DNA of 64,000 nt from Arcuatula senhousia (GCA_963971305.1 OZ020304.1:34396502-34460501), one strand, 5' to 3'; shown: positions 46,206 through 58,555, numbered from the stretch's first letter. Numbers and translations are program-made. Notes: generated by a model not told the origin, from the letters alone.

Positions 46206-47365
46206 TAATTGTTTTTTTATAATGCTGTGGCATTTTATTTGCTTGTACAGTGGATACTTATTTATCTTTGAAAAACATATAAACCTGATGGCATTTTCTA
46301 GGCTATTTACAAAAGTAAAGTTACAGTTTCCAAAATAATCTTGTAATGAAAAGTTTGTTTTTATCGCGTTAAGTTATTTTATCGTCAATCTTGTTTTTTA
46401 AGAATTAAGATTTTTATCAAAATTATCTAAAATATATGATAAACCTGATGCAAGACAAAAGGAGATAAAAAACGTTGTGGAAAAAAAATCGCATTGGTCC
46501 TGACTAGTTTGAGGTATTTCTAAAGGACTAGTGTAACCATATTGTATGGTATCAAACCACCATCGTGATTTGAGATGTTAGAACGTGATAGTCACTCAAA
46601 ATACATGAAAGCTCAGGCATTTCGAATAAGTTTAGAAATATACACACTTATTACGGGTGATGTAGGTATGTTACATTCCGGGTTAGGAATATAAATAGCT
46701 TGAAAATAATAGTCGTCACACTTGTCATTTATCTTTGTTTTGAGTGACCACCAGTCTCAAATTCAAGTTGCAAATCCAAGACTGACATGAAAAAAGTGGT
46801 TTTGTTTCTTTCTCTGGACCTGGCGAACCACGTGAATATTTATAGGAATCGTAATATATACCCTAACTTCATGACAAAGTACCGTACAATATAGGCTGCA
46901 TATAAAAAGTGATATTCGCTCTTTTTTTCCGAGCGGTAAAACAACAAACTCTCAATGACTCTGTCAACGGATTTTACATTAAATACATGTAGTATTACTA
47001 TATGACAAAATGCAGAATGGTTTAATCAGCTATATTATAGTCGTGTAATAATTAAGTTTCAGATCTGTGGTGATTAGTCTAACTAAAATATCTAAGAAAA
47101 TAAGACAAAATAAGACAATGGTAATAAGAAACTGCATGAAGATCACAACAGTCCTGACTTGGAAGTGTAAGCATTATGGTGCCCAATTCTTTTGAGATCT
47201 TAGTCACACAAAACACAACGTGGTCGCAAGAAACAAAAGGAAGTGACCTTTTTAGTTCAACAAACAAACAGAAAGAATTGATACTGATTCATAACAGTAA
47301 AACCATAATTTATTAGAAAGGGACTATATATATAAACAAAACATAATAAATTAACTGAACAATTT
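46206..47365. other. Intergenic DNA downstream of the collagen-C4-like gene
   Basis: Two diverged copies of the 'ggtcctgact..' dispersed repeat (46480-46620 and 47140-47235). AATAAA on the minus strand near 47310 could be a polyadenylation signal for the gene on the right. Confidence 0.4.
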
Positions 47366-50300
47366 TTATTTTGTACATACTGCACAAACAATTTCCCTTC
47401 CCTCTACATAAGGAGGACATGGCAGGGATCCACATCTGGCTTCTACCATGTAGAGCAAAATCCCGTCTTCGCTTGACGCAGTACCAATCTTTTCTGGCTT
47501 TTTGTCAACACAAATATACTCAGCTGCGGCTTTGTGTCCATGATATCCTGTCATGAGGTATCCTCTGTATTCCATTGTCCAACCAGCTTCGCAGCTGTTC
47601 TTTGCTGAAATGAAATATCACGAGTAAATTTTACAAAGTAATATATATTGGTGCGATTAGTGATGATTTGAATAAGTTCAAACAATTACATGTATGCATC
47701 TATTAAGGCACGTTGTGCCGCTTGACATATTTGTGTTGGAATTGCATATTTGTTTGCTGCAATGTGTTGTCTGTGTAATTGTTAATTGAACAAATGCTAC
47801 AATTAGGTTTACGGGTTTCAGAAATAAGTTGATAGGCGAAGTTAAATCTGAGGTGTCACCTACTAACAAACGAATGAACAAATTCAGAAAAATGCCTCCA
47901 GAAATATTACGATTGTTGTTATTCTAGAAATAGTGTCAATCAAATGTGGATCCTGAAGAATTCGAAAGAACTGATGGAGATTCTTAACTCTAAATCAGTT
48001 TCATCTTGTAACAGCATCAAAACATTCGATTTCTCCACACTTTACACTTCTATTCCACATGAACAACTGAAATCGCGATTGGTACAGCTGATTAAACGCA
48101 GCTTCTTCAAAAAGAATGGAAAACGCAGGTACAAATTTCTTGTAGTCGATTATACCAAGAATTACTTTGTCATCAATGAGTCTAAGAAAAAGAACAAATT
48201 TACAGAAGACCAAATAATCGACATGCTCAACTTTCTTATTGAAAACATTTTTGTTCAGTTTGGTGGACGTGTTTTTCAGCAAACAATAGGGATTCCAATG
48301 GGCACTTATTGTGCACCTTTGCTTGCTGATTTGTTTCTTCATTCATATGAAGCAGACTTCTTGCAATCTCTTCTAGACAAAAAAGACCGTAGACTGGCTC
48401 TCTCTTTCAACCTCACGTTCCGTTATATTGATGATGTCCTTTCACTAAACAATTCTCGATTTGGTGACTTTCTCCCTCTCATATATCCACAGGAGCTTGA
48501 GATAAAGGACACAACGGATTCTAGGAAGTCTGCTTCATATTTAGATCTACATCTCGAAATTGACTCTCAAGGAAGACTTTCAACAAGGCTCTATGACAAA
48601 CGGGATGACTTCAACTTTCCAATCGTCAACTTCCCCTTCTTATGTAGCAACATTCCGTCCGCTCCAGCTTATGGAGTTTATGTATCTCAATTGATTCGTT
48701 ACTCCATAGCGTGCGGGACTTACATCGATTTCCTTAGCAGAGCGACACGTCTGACGCAAAAATTGCTCACACAGGGTTATGTTGCTCCTCGGTTGCTGTC
48801 TTCACTCAAGAAATTTTACGGAAGACATCATGCACTTATAGACAAATATGGGATTTCGATCTCTCAGATGAGTGCAGATGTTGGTTTGTCATAGGGTATT
48901 GTTTTGTCTTCCTTTACCGGATTTGACACGCTGAATGGACTATTGGCAACGCGACGGCTGTGCTATAGCAAGCAGGAACTGCTTACTCTTCCGGAGCACC
49001 TGAGTTCACTCTTCTTTCGACTGGAGTTCGCGTTGTTATTTGATAATCAGTTGTTTTGTGTTTCCATGTTTTACATGTTGTCTGTTTTTGTCCCGTTCTT
49101 GTTGGTGTTTACTGGTTTTGTCTCTGCCCTTTCGGACTTTTGACATTCGGATACCCCATTGGTACCTCTGCTTCTCTCAGATATGTCCTTATGTCCAACA
49201 AACGTTCATCCAAATACAGTAAGCAGTATATTGACGTAATATTGGATGTCGACGAAAACTAAGTTTGCACACATTTGCTGAGATTTCAAAGCACAAAGTA
49301 TAAAAGTGTGTTTTGTTTTGACATTTTTTTTTTCAAATTGGACTTTTTTAAAAATATCTTTATCATACCAGCTATCATAAGATGCTTCGTTCTACCAATA
49401 GTTTCACAAACTGCACAAGGAACTTCGTGATTCGTAAAAAATCTATGTGTGAATGCATTATCATAAAACTCATATTCGGCTCCGTAAATGTATCCATTAG
49501 CTCCTTGGTAGCCATCCATATATAATCCCCATTCCGAATTCTTTGGAAGACATAAGTAATTTACTGCAGCACCTGAATGTGAATAGTGCGAACCACCAAC
49601 AATACCTGTGAAATATAAATAAAGTTTGCAAGCAAAAGAACAATTACAAAAAATACCCCCCTAAATTAAAAAAAAAAACATTAAAAAAAAAATTCTTTTG
49701 CCTAATGCTGTTACTTGTTTCAGAAAAGAAGTGTATCAATGGAGTGATAGGGGCTTCCGTCCTTGCGTATTTCAATCCGTTCGTATATTCGTGTGCCAGT
49801 ACCCAAACTGTACCAACAATAATTCCTTAATCACAGCTGATTGATCATGAAACTTCATGCCTTCGATTTTATATTCTTTAAAATCTTGCCATAATTCCTT
49901 TTTTTTTTGTTTTAAATTATTGCCACATATCTATTGATCGTTATACTTTAAGGGCCATATTCTATATTATTCATTAAGGTTAGGACCATCATTCTCTGTT
50001 CCTTATTTAGTGTAGGCTCACTATTCCTTATTCTTTTTTTAGTTTCGAACAATTATTCTCTATTCTTCATTTAGCTAAATTAGGGCCATTATTCTTTATT
50101 TGCTTTTTTTGGGGTGTCATTTTTCTCTATTCTTTAATTTCCATCTGTGCCCTCAAATATGCTTTACTGTAAGTGAAAGTTTCGAGCATGCTTCGTGTTT
50201 GTTTAAGGTTGAGTAAAAAAAGAAACGATTTTATATTTTTTATAATCTTTCAATTTTTAGGTCTCGATTATTGGTTGTTAGATCATTTGAATGTCGGACA

Positions 50301-51160
50301 GTTGGATTGGCGGAATATTGGGCTGTTGGACTATTTATATTTCCTGTGTACAGTCTGAACTTTAGATGTTTGCTTAATCTGATTCTATATCTAAAGTAAG
50401 TTCGAAGAACTTTCTAAAAGTCTTAGAATCAACATACCAGAATAAACCAGTTTTGTTGACGACTTTGACGGACACGTGGAGACTCCCCATCGTACGTACG
50501 TTGTTCCTGTGGTAGATGTATTTGGAGTATTAGTGGTTCCTAAAATAAAAAAAAATGGCACTAACATAAGTAAAAGTGATTCCTAAAAATAAAATGGAAC
50601 TAAAACAATGTCCATATTCATATATGATTTAGTTATCCTTGATTATAATTGTTATAATTTTACGACAATATAATTATATGTGTATATTGTTGTTTCCTGT
50701 CTTAAGGTAATGTTTAGAGATCCATTGTTATGACCGTTATATCATGGAACTTAACAAGCGCTAAAATGCAGCAAAACCAAATAGAAACAAAATCAGCAGT
50801 AAGTGTATCAGAAACTCTCTGACCAAACTTTGAAAAGTAAAAAGCACACAGAAGAGTAAAAAATAAGATCAAATGATTCTTCCAGCGTTCCTACTGGAGT
50901 CAAACCAACTCCTACCTAAGCCATCTAAAGAGAAAAAACCTAAGGTGAAAATTGATGTTTGAAACACAATTAAAATTCAACAAACCATTTCTACTGCACT
51001 TTCTGCTTTCGATAGCACTTTCAAGATTTGTCAATCTTTGTCGTAAATCTTCAAACAAATTCTTCTCACTCGCAACAAGGTCCTTCTTTGATTTTTCACA
51101 TTGAGTAAATTGGATATTCAATTGTAACAAAACGATAACAAAACAATAAAATTTCAGCAT
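47366..51160 (-). CDS. Short-chain collagen C4-like secreted protein, four exons
   Basis: Exons 50986-51160, 50438-50539, 49369-49605 and 47366-47604 join in consistent phase 1 at every junction with GT/AG borders, giving 250 residues. Exon 1 carries the ATG, a signal peptide (LKFYCFVIVLLQLNIQFTQC) and a short heptad-like helix (FEDLRQRLTNLESAIES). Exon 2 gives TYVRWGVSTCP and ends LVYSG. Exon 3 gives GGSHYSHSGAAVNYLCLP, MDGYQGANGYIYGAEYEF and VPCAVCE. Exon 4 gives CEAGWTMEYRGYLMTGYHG, AEYICVD and CGSLPCPPYVEGREIVCAVC. These blocks are the globular domain of proteins annotated 'short-chain collagen C4-like' in bivalves and related spongin-type collagens. No Gly-X-Y triple-helix segment is present: the coiled coil is linked straight to the globular domain. 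Role: secreted, possibly lectin-like or matrix; function unproven. Intron 1's donor is GTTTGT, a weak site. AATAAA overlaps the stop codon. Confidence 0.85.
47892..49178 (+). mobile_element. 5'-truncated reverse transcriptase element in intron 3 (antisense)
   Basis: The open frame 47944-48894 (316 residues) starts at MWILKNS and holds an RT core: motif A TFDFSTLYTSIPHEQL (~27-42), motif B QTIGIPMGTYCAPLLADLFL (~113-132), motif C YIDD (161-164), then ASYLDLHLEID and a C-terminal KFYGRHHALIDKYGISISQM. Homology to the decayed copy at 8790-11340 shows that an N-terminal part (including YWIPKIHK) is missing, so the copy is 5'-truncated although its frame is intact. A ~280-bp untranslated tail ends at 'ttggtacctctgcttct', the same 3' end as fragments at 51505 and 53061. 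The RT motifs resemble Penelope-like RTs; no GIY-YIG domain is seen in this copy. It lies in the opposite orientation to the host gene. Confidence 0.82.
49606..50437 (-). other. Intron 2 of the collagen-C4-like gene, with a degenerate tandem repeat
   Basis: 49950-50145 consists of about four loose ~45-bp repeats of 'gggccattattctctattctttatttag'. 50260-50340 contains repeated 'ttggac'/'gttgga' motifs. No exon is hidden here; flanking exons join in phase without it. Confidence 0.6.
50540..50985 (-). other. Intron 1 of the collagen-C4-like gene
   Basis: Acceptor ttttattttag| before GAACC; donor AATG|gtttgt. No repeat identified. A missed small exon (for instance Gly-X-Y repeats) was looked for and not seen. 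Confidence 0.55.
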
Positions 51161-51504
51161 TATTACTGTTTGGGCTTGACAATATTCAGAACAAAAATAT
51201 TTTTAGAGATTTGTGTTAATTTATAGCGTTTCATTTTTCAAAAAATGATATTTGTGATTTTGTCACGCGATGTAGCAATTATGTTATTATTGACTTGCGC
51301 ATACATTTATTTTCGCATCGTTTCCAGTTTACGAAGGAATGTAACTTACATGAAATATTTGCACACATTTTTTTTGCAGTTACCATTACTTTTTTGTTTT
51401 TATAAATCTTTATGATTGATTGATGGAGATCTGGACGTATTATACTTTAACTAGAGGTTCCTATGAAGTTAATCGCTTGCATGGGATCTTCAATTATTCT
51501 TATA

Positions 51505-51652
51505 AGAAGCAAAGTGGCACCAATGCACTAATCCAGTTTCAAAAGTCCGAAAGGGCAACGACAAAACCAGTAAACACGAAGGGGAACAATACGAATAAAC
51601 ACAAAACATAAAAAAAACCAACTGTACAGAAAACAACAACGCGAACTCAAAT
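51505..51652 (-). mobile_element. 3' tail fragment of the reverse transcriptase family
   Basis: Reverse complement runs 'ttgagttcgcgttgttg', 'gtttactggttttgtcg' and 'gccctttcggacttttga', then 'tgccactttgcttct', matching the tail at 49025-49178. Severely 5'-truncated and inserted upstream of the collagen-C4-like gene. Confidence 0.75.
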
Positions 51653-51654
51653 CG

Positions 51655-52820
51655 TAAATGGGTTATGAACTTTTTGTTAAATGGAAAGGCTTGTACACCG
51701 TTTAAAATCTAAATATAGAACCTACCGAACTATTTAAATATCACTCAGCCAGGAGATATAATTATTTGAAGGTAACAAATTATTTGCTTAGATTAAAAGC
51801 TTTGAATGATCATTCATTATTTGTCTGAATTCTCAAGAAAACTAACTGGTTTTACAAAACCCTACATTACAATATTATTTATTTTTGTCACTTACATATG
51901 AAGCGCACATCTGTCTTGATTAATGGATGCAAAAATATACTTTTCTTTGTGGGTAAGATCTAATTCATAACAAAGCCTACGTTTTTTTTGCCAACCTTGG
52001 GCATTACTTGGCAGGCGCAGATTCAGAAGGTGGCAACCGGGGCACACCCCTTGTAAATTTTTTTTCTCATACAATTGGATTTTCATGGACAAATAACCTT
52101 CAATTTTTCTTCTGAGGGGATGGTAAAGGGGGGATCCCAACACGAAAACACGTGCTTCAAAAACTCTGAAAACGAAGCACGAGTTATAAAAATTGCAAAA
52201 CACGAAACACGAGAAAAATGAATTCAGATAATCGAAAACGCGAAATCACGAGCCTTAAAAAGGCAGAAAACGAAGCACGGGTAATGAAAATCTCAAAACA
52301 CGAAACATGGGACAAAAATACAGACAAAAACGGAGCACTACAGCCTCCCCAACATGAAACCACGAGAAATAAAAAAAACAATACTACGGAAACACGTAAA
52401 ATGAAAACGTCAAAAACGTAGCCCGAAAATAAACATTTACCACCCTCATCTAATATTTCTTTCAGTGTGCCCCTATCTAACACCAAAACTTTTCTTCTTT
52501 CTTAAACCCTTTTGATAAGGAATGGCTTTTAAATTCTGTACACGTGATTTTTAGGATGTATTCTACTAAGCTTGTGAAAATATACCTACCGATCAACAAA
52601 CATTGTCGACATAATATTTCTAAAAATAGAACACTGGCATAAAGTCCATAGTTTTTGTTTTGTAACTTTAAAGGTATTTATAAGAGAAAGAGACAATCTG
52701 AAGCAATCCACTTTATTAAAAGCTTTACAAAACCTTTCATGGAGCCGAAGTTGTCCGACAACACTTTATACGAGTAATTTTACTATATTTTTAAAAAACG
52801 ACTATTTTCGCAATTTAGAA
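51655..52820. other. Segmental duplication 2, left part of copy 1
   Basis: Aligns with 60440-61280 (ttttgttaaatggaaaggc, atatcactcag.caggagatataattatttgaaggta, catgtcgacataatatttctaaaaatagaaca). An extra block of about 420 bp at 52040-52460 is absent from the other copy; it is rich in 'aaacacgaaacacgag' and 'gaaaacgaagcacg' repeats. No gene seen. Confidence 0.7.
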
Positions 52821-54693
52821 CAAGAGGCTCCCAAGAGCATGAGTTGCTCACCTGAACTACACAGATACATATAATTTGTAGATATTATTGTGCTTAAACC
52901 ATATGCGATTTAAATTTCTGAAATATCTTGGTTAGTTTTCAAGATATTGGGCTTAATAAGTGCAAAATGTGTCAAAAATTACGAAAAAGGGCAATAACTC
53001 CCACATCAGCAGTCAGATCTTTTCTGAAATTTCAGGACAGGTAGATCTTAATATGCTGATAGAAGCAAAGGTGTACCAAAGGGGTAATCAGTATCATAAA
53101 ACCGTAAAGACAAGGACAAAACCGGCAGACAAAAAATCATCACAACAAAACAAACCACATAACATAAAACACACACATACATAACAACAAAACCGCATTC
53201 AGCAACGCGAACTCAAGTCGAAACGAGAGTGAACTCAGGTGCTCCGGAAGAGTGAGCAGTTCCTGCTTGCTATAGCACACCCGTCACGTTGCCAAAGATC
53301 GATTAAGTGTTGATCAAATCCGGAAAGGATGACATTACAAAACTCTATGTCAAACCAACATCTGTGCTCATCTGAGAAATAGAAATCCCGTATTTATATA
53401 CTTAATATGCTGATCACTTTTGATTCTTGCACAATTTTGATATCTGAAACCAGTTTTTAGTTATTAGCAAAAAAATGAAATTTACCCCTATGTTCTATTT
53501 TTAGCCATAGAACGATAGAGTTGTAGCATATAAGTTATTAAACAAGTGTGCCAAGTTAAGGTTCAGTTGGTCTAAGGGTGTCAGGCAAGTTAATCTTTGA
53601 AATTCAGGGGAAAAGTAATGGGAAATGGTAAATTTTGTTGTTTTAAGGACATTAACTCCTAAAAGAAATGGTCCTACAGCTTGGACCTAAAAACTGTAGA
53701 TCTTGATGTGCTTAGTCATATGCAATTTAAATTTTTGAAATATCTTGTATAGTTTTCAAGATATATTGCTAAATAAGTGAAAGATTTTGAAAAAATCAAA
53801 AAAAAAGGGCAATAACTCGTACATCAATTGTTGGATCTTCTTGAAACTTTCATAGCAGGTAGATCTTGAGATGCTGATCACTTTTGTTTCCATCCGAATG
53901 TTGATATCTGTAACAAATTTTGAGTTATTAGCAAAAAACTGCAATTTACCCCTTTATTCTATTTTTAGCCATGGTAACCATATTTTTTAACGAATCAAAA
54001 ATCCGAACGATAGCATTCTAGCATTTATGATTTTAAACAACTGTGCCAAGTTTGGTTGAAGTTGGATGTATGGTGTCAGACAAGTTAATCTTTGAAATTC
54101 AGGGGGAAAGTAATGAACAATGGTAAATTTTGACACTTTAAGGGCCATAACTCTTATAAGAAATGGTTCTACAGCTTTGACCTAATTACATGAAATGTAG
54201 ATCTTGACGTGCTAAAGAATGTGCAATTTGAATTTTTTAAATATCTTGTATAGTTTTTAAGATATAGGGCTAAATAAGTGCAAAATTTTGAAAAAAATCC
54301 AGAAAAAGGGCAATAACTCCTACATTGGTTGTTGGATTTTCTTGAAAATTTCTGGGTTTGTAGATCTTGAGGTGCTGATTACTTTACCTTTGCCAGAATT
54401 TTGATCTGTGACCGTTTTTGAGTTATTTGCAAAAAAAACTGTATTTGACCCGGCCCCCAGTTCTATTTTTAGTAACAGGGGCCATATTTTTTGACATATC
54501 AAAACCCCAACGCAAAGTTTTTGCACAAAACCCTAAGAAACAACCGTATCAAGTTTGGCTGCATTTGGCCAAGCAGTTTCAGAGAAGAAGATGTTTGAAA
54601 AAAGCTAACGGACGACGGACGACAGACGACGGACGATGGACGGACACCAAGTGATGGCAAAAGCTCACCTGACCCTTCGGGTCAGGTGAGATA
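52821..54693 (+). repeat. Hairpin-ended repeat family, copy I (with nested insertion)
   Basis: 5' CAAGAGGCTCCCAAGAGCATG; interior modules like copy G; GACGGAC tract; 3' AGCTCACCTGACCC TTCGGGTCAGGTGAG, a perfect hairpin in this copy. The paralogous position near 61275 lacks it. A retroelement tail is nested at 53061-53400. Confidence 0.88.
53061..53400 (-). mobile_element. RT-family 3' tail with 14-bp target-site duplication
   Basis: Reverse complement starts in the C-terminal codons of the RT ('tacgggatttctatttctcagatgag') and runs to the 3' end 'ttggtacacctttgcttct'. It is flanked by an exact direct repeat CTTAATATGCTGAT at 53047-53060 and 53401-53414. Copy G has one copy of that motif uninterrupted (37130 region), so the ends are certain. 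Confidence 0.9.
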
Positions 54694-55677
54694 AAAACAT
54701 GTTTAATCCAAGAAATAAAGTAACATTGTCAGAATTGAATTATCTAGGCACCTAAACTGTATTTTCTAACAATTTTAACTAATATTTTTTATATTTTCTG
54801 ACAGCTTGTTTCAATGTATACTTTACTTTGCTTATAATGAGATTGTTTATTAAATGTTACATACTATCTAGGTGAGAATTATAGCAATGAACAATCCTTA
54901 GTGAGCAGGCTCACATATCCAACGCGTCAACATATTTGACAGTCCAAGACAAACTTTATAACGCATCCCACCATATATTATTTCTTCCTGAGGCTGCTTG
55001 CCAAATGTCCAAAACCTACGATTTATATTTGTTGAAAAATCTGTTACGAAAATTCCGAAACTTTTGTAAAAAAAAATCAACAGACAAACAGGAAGTAAAT
55101 GATCAACAGGCCAAAAAAACGTCTGATAAAACTATATTTGTCTCAGTTTAATGATGTTCTATCATGGCTTTCAAAAGTTATGCTGCGAAAACCACTTTCT
55201 TAAAAGATTTCTTAAAATTTTCCCCATATTACCTTGACCTTTGATCACAAAATCAATAGGCTTCTTTTCTTGCTTCTCAAAATTTAATGTGTGCAAATGT
55301 CATGAAAATCTATTACGTTCAAAGAAGTTATGCAACAGAAAACAATTTCACTTTATAATTTCTAAGAGTCACATGATACCTGAAACCAAACTTCATAAGC
55401 CTTTTTCCATCCTAGTAAGCGCCAAGCCAATGTGTGGAATGGTCTTCAAGTTTTATCAAACTGTTTAAGAGGTATTGCTGCGAAAACCAATTTTCCTTTA
55501 ATTTCTATCAAAAGTTTTTCATTCGTGACCTTGACCTTTGAGGATTTGATCCATAAATTAGCCTATTTTTATAAATGTGCTAGTTTTCTAAAATTCTATC
55601 AAAGTGTTTAAAAATTATGCTTCGTAAACCCATTAATAAAATTTTTTATTAAGTTTTTTTTTATTTGTAACCGTGAT
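54694..55677. other. Segmental duplication 2, middle part of copy 1
   Basis: Aligns with 61280-62300: 'ataaagtaacattgtcag', 'gagcaggctcacatatcca', 'acgcatcccaccatatattatttcttcctgaggctgcttgccaaatgtc', and repeated 'accttgacctttga'. The ~300-bp 'gttatgctgcgaaaacca' modules (near 55175, 55470, 55620) are a diverged tandem repeat. No gene. Confidence 0.65.
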
Positions 55678-56706
55678 TGTCGCTGAAATTTCCGATTGTT
55701 AAATTCAAAATTCATGAAAACACCAGGTTTCTTTCCTTGTAATGCACATGGTCGATATCCTCGGTGCTGGATTTGGCTTCCTTGTTCGAACGTTTTGGTT
55801 TTGAGTACTTTTCGTTTTCAACTGTTTTGGATTTTGACCTTCCATTGTTTTGGTTTAAATGCTACTGATGAGAGGTTACTCCTTGAAATATCGATATATA
55901 GCATATCCAAATTAACCGTTATATCCGCGTTTTGGTATTTGTAATTTTGAAACCACTGGGCGATAACCGCTGCTGGTGGACCAGAGGTCCCCGAGGGTAA
56001 TCACAAGCCTGGTAGTCAGACTTGTCTGACACGAATTACCATAAAATTTCTAATATATTGTCGCTGAAATTTCCGATTGTTAAATTCAAAATTCATGAAA
56101 ACACCAGGTTTCTTTCCTTGTAATGCACATGGTCGATATCCTCGGTGCTGGATTTGGCTTCCTTGTTCGAACGTTTTGGTTTTGAGTACTTTTCGTTTTC
56201 AACTGTTTTGGATTTTGACCTTCCATTGTTTTGGTTTAAATGCTACTGATGAGAGGTTACTCCTTGAAATATCGATATATAGCATATCCAAATTAACCGT
56301 TATATCCGCGTTTTGGTATTTGTAATTTTGAAACCACTGGGCGATAACCGCTGCTGGTGGACCAGAGGTCCCCGAGGGTAATCACAAGCCTGGTAGTCAG
56401 ACTTGTCTGACACGAATTACCATAAAATTTCTAATATATTGTCGCTGAAATTTCCGATTGTTAAATTCAAAATTCATGAAAACACCAGGTTTCTTTCCTT
56501 GTAATGCACATGGTCGATATCCTCGGTGCTGGATTTGGCTTCCTTGTTCGAACGTTTTGGTTTTGAGTACTTTTCGTTTTCAACTGTTTTGGATTTTGAC
56601 CTTCCATTGTTTTGGTTTAAATGCTACTGATGAGAGGTTACTCCTTGAAATATCGATATATAGCATATCCAAATTAACCGTTATATCCGCGTTTTGGTAT
56701 TTGTAA
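55678..56706 (+). repeat. Perfect tandem triplication, 381-bp unit
   Basis: Units 55678-56058, 56059-56439 and a partial 56440-56706. By eye the units are identical over shared length. Each carries 'tggtcgatatcctcggtgctgg', 'tgatgagaggttactccttg' and, in the two full units, 'ccactgggcgataaccgctgctggtggacc.gaggtccccgaggg'. From memory such motifs occur in abundant bivalve repeats. Insertion absent from the paralogous site at about 62300. Each unit has the same 82-codon frame, a by-product of the repeat. Confidence 0.92.
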
Positions 56707-57169
56707 TCTTGACATTTGACTCCAAAATAGACGTTTTTCCAATAATCTTTAACGAGTTTAAGTTCAATGAAAATGTATTAAGGCGCTCAAAAGTTGTTCT
56801 TCGGGAACAAATCCGTGTGGAATGACGGTCGGATAGACGGACCTACCGAAAGCCGAATTCTATGATCTCCCGTTTTCGCAGAAAACACCACGGAAGAAAT
56901 AAATTAAATAAAGCAGAAATTCTTTTGAAATTTTATCAATTTTCAATGCAAAAAATAAATCAGTAAAATTATTATTTCAGTAAGTAATAAATCATACCCG
57001 CATGCATAACTATGCTGACTTGAAAATAAATGTCTCTTCAATTCATTTAGTTACTGTCAACAGATCTCTTCGTTAATCTAAATTTGGCAATAATGACAAC
57101 ATTTAAATTTGAAAATTACACTGAAAACAAAAATCATACCCCTTTTGAGTAAAACATAATTCGCTCACC
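56707..57169. other. Segmental duplication 2, right part of copy 1
   Basis: Aligns with 62320-62706 (gacttgaaaataaatgtctcttcaattcatttagttactgtcaac). No gene. Confidence 0.65.
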
Positions 57170-57449
57170 TGGTCCTAGGGTAATTAGGATCTCTTCTATA
57201 TAAGGTCATCTGACAATTCTTATCTAGAGACTTTTGTAGAGCTTAAAATAAGCTGAAGGTTTAAGCAAGTAACAGCTTTTCTCTATTTGCAATAGTTTTC
57301 ATTTTATAGAAGAAAACAGGGGGAAAAGCTAGAAGGGGTCATCTGACAACTTATACCCTATAAAACTTTTGTATAGCTTTTGATTTTAAAGGGCATAAGA
57401 TCGTTCTGATTTTTTCTATCTGTAAAAGGTGCTGAGTAATAAGCCTTTT
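57170..57449 (+). repeat. Hairpin-ended repeat family, 5' fragment (J)
   Basis: Begins TTCGCTCACCTGGTCCTAGGG with the palindrome lost, and continues with 'gacttttgtagagctt.aaataagctgaaggtttaagcaagtaacagctttt'. Counterpart of fragment M at 62707, so it predates duplication 2. Copy K abuts it. Confidence 0.7.
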
Positions 57450-57450
57450 T

Positions 57451-58555
57451 AGCTCAAGCTATTGTCGTCCGTAAACTTTTTAAAACGTTAACTCCTCTGA
57501 CACCATAAGTCCAATTGAAACCAAACTTGGTATGGTTGTATATTGGCATTCGGTGCTTTGAAACTGATGTGGGGATTTTTGATTCGTCGTAAAACATGGC
57601 CGCCATGGCTAAAAATAGAACATAGGGGTAAAATGCAGTTTTTTTGCAAATAACTCAAAAACGGCTACAGATATTATTATCAAAATTCTAGCATGAGATA
57701 AAAGTAATCAGCACCGCAAGATCTACATACCCTGAAATTTTGAAGAAAATCCAACAACCCATGTAGGAGTTATTGCCCTTTTTGTGGATTTTTTGCAAAT
57801 TTTGCACCTATTTAGCTCAATATCTTGAAAACTATACAAGGTTTTTGAGAAACTTAAATTGCATATTGTTCAGCATATCAAGATCTACAAAATATGCAAA
57901 GGGTCAACGTTGTAGGACCTTCCCTTAAGGAGTTATTGCCCTTAGAACGTCAAAATTGAGCATTTTAACAGCATTTCCTCATTACATTGAAAACGTTAAC
58001 TCCTTTGACACTTTAAGTCCAAATGGAACCAAACTTGGTATAGTTGTTTATTAGCATTAGGTGTATAGAACTGATGTGGGGATTTTTGATTGGTCGTAAA
58101 AAATGGCCGCTGTGGCTAAAAATAGAACATAGGGGTAAATGGCAGTTTTTTGCAAATAACTCTAAAACCGTGACAGATTTCAAAATTTTGATTGGAAACA
58201 AAAGTGATCAGCACATCAAGATCTTCCAGCTCTGAAATTTTGAAGAAAATCCAACAACCCATGTTGGAGTTATTGCTCTTTTTGTGGATTTATTTGCAAA
58301 TTGTGCACCTGTTTAGCTCAATATCTTGAAAACTATACTAGATATTTGAGAAATTTAAATAGGATATTGTTTAGCACATCAAGATCTACAAATCATGTAA
58401 TAGGGTCAACGTTGTAGGACTTTTCCTTTTAGGAGTTATTGCCCTTAGAACGTCAAAATTGAGCATTTTAACAGCATTTCCTCATTACATTGAAAACGTT
58501 AACTCCTTTGACACTTTAAGTCCAAATGGAACCAAACTTGGTATAGTTGTTTATT
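57451..58555 (-). repeat. Hairpin-ended repeat family, copy K (reverse, truncated), ~505-bp units
   Basis: Left edge AGCTCAAGCTATTGTCGTCCG is a shortened 3' end in reverse. Two tandem modules and the start of a third follow, with GTTAACTCCT at 57487, 57995 and 58498 (period ~505 bp), until copy L begins at 58556 inside 'tagttgtttatt'. No 5' palindrome is found beyond L, so K is truncated. Confidence 0.75.

Noticed and set aside
55696..56706. Three identical 82-codon open frames
   Set aside because: They arise from the identical 381-bp repeat units; the diverged copy at 45970 does not keep the frame, so no protein is supported.
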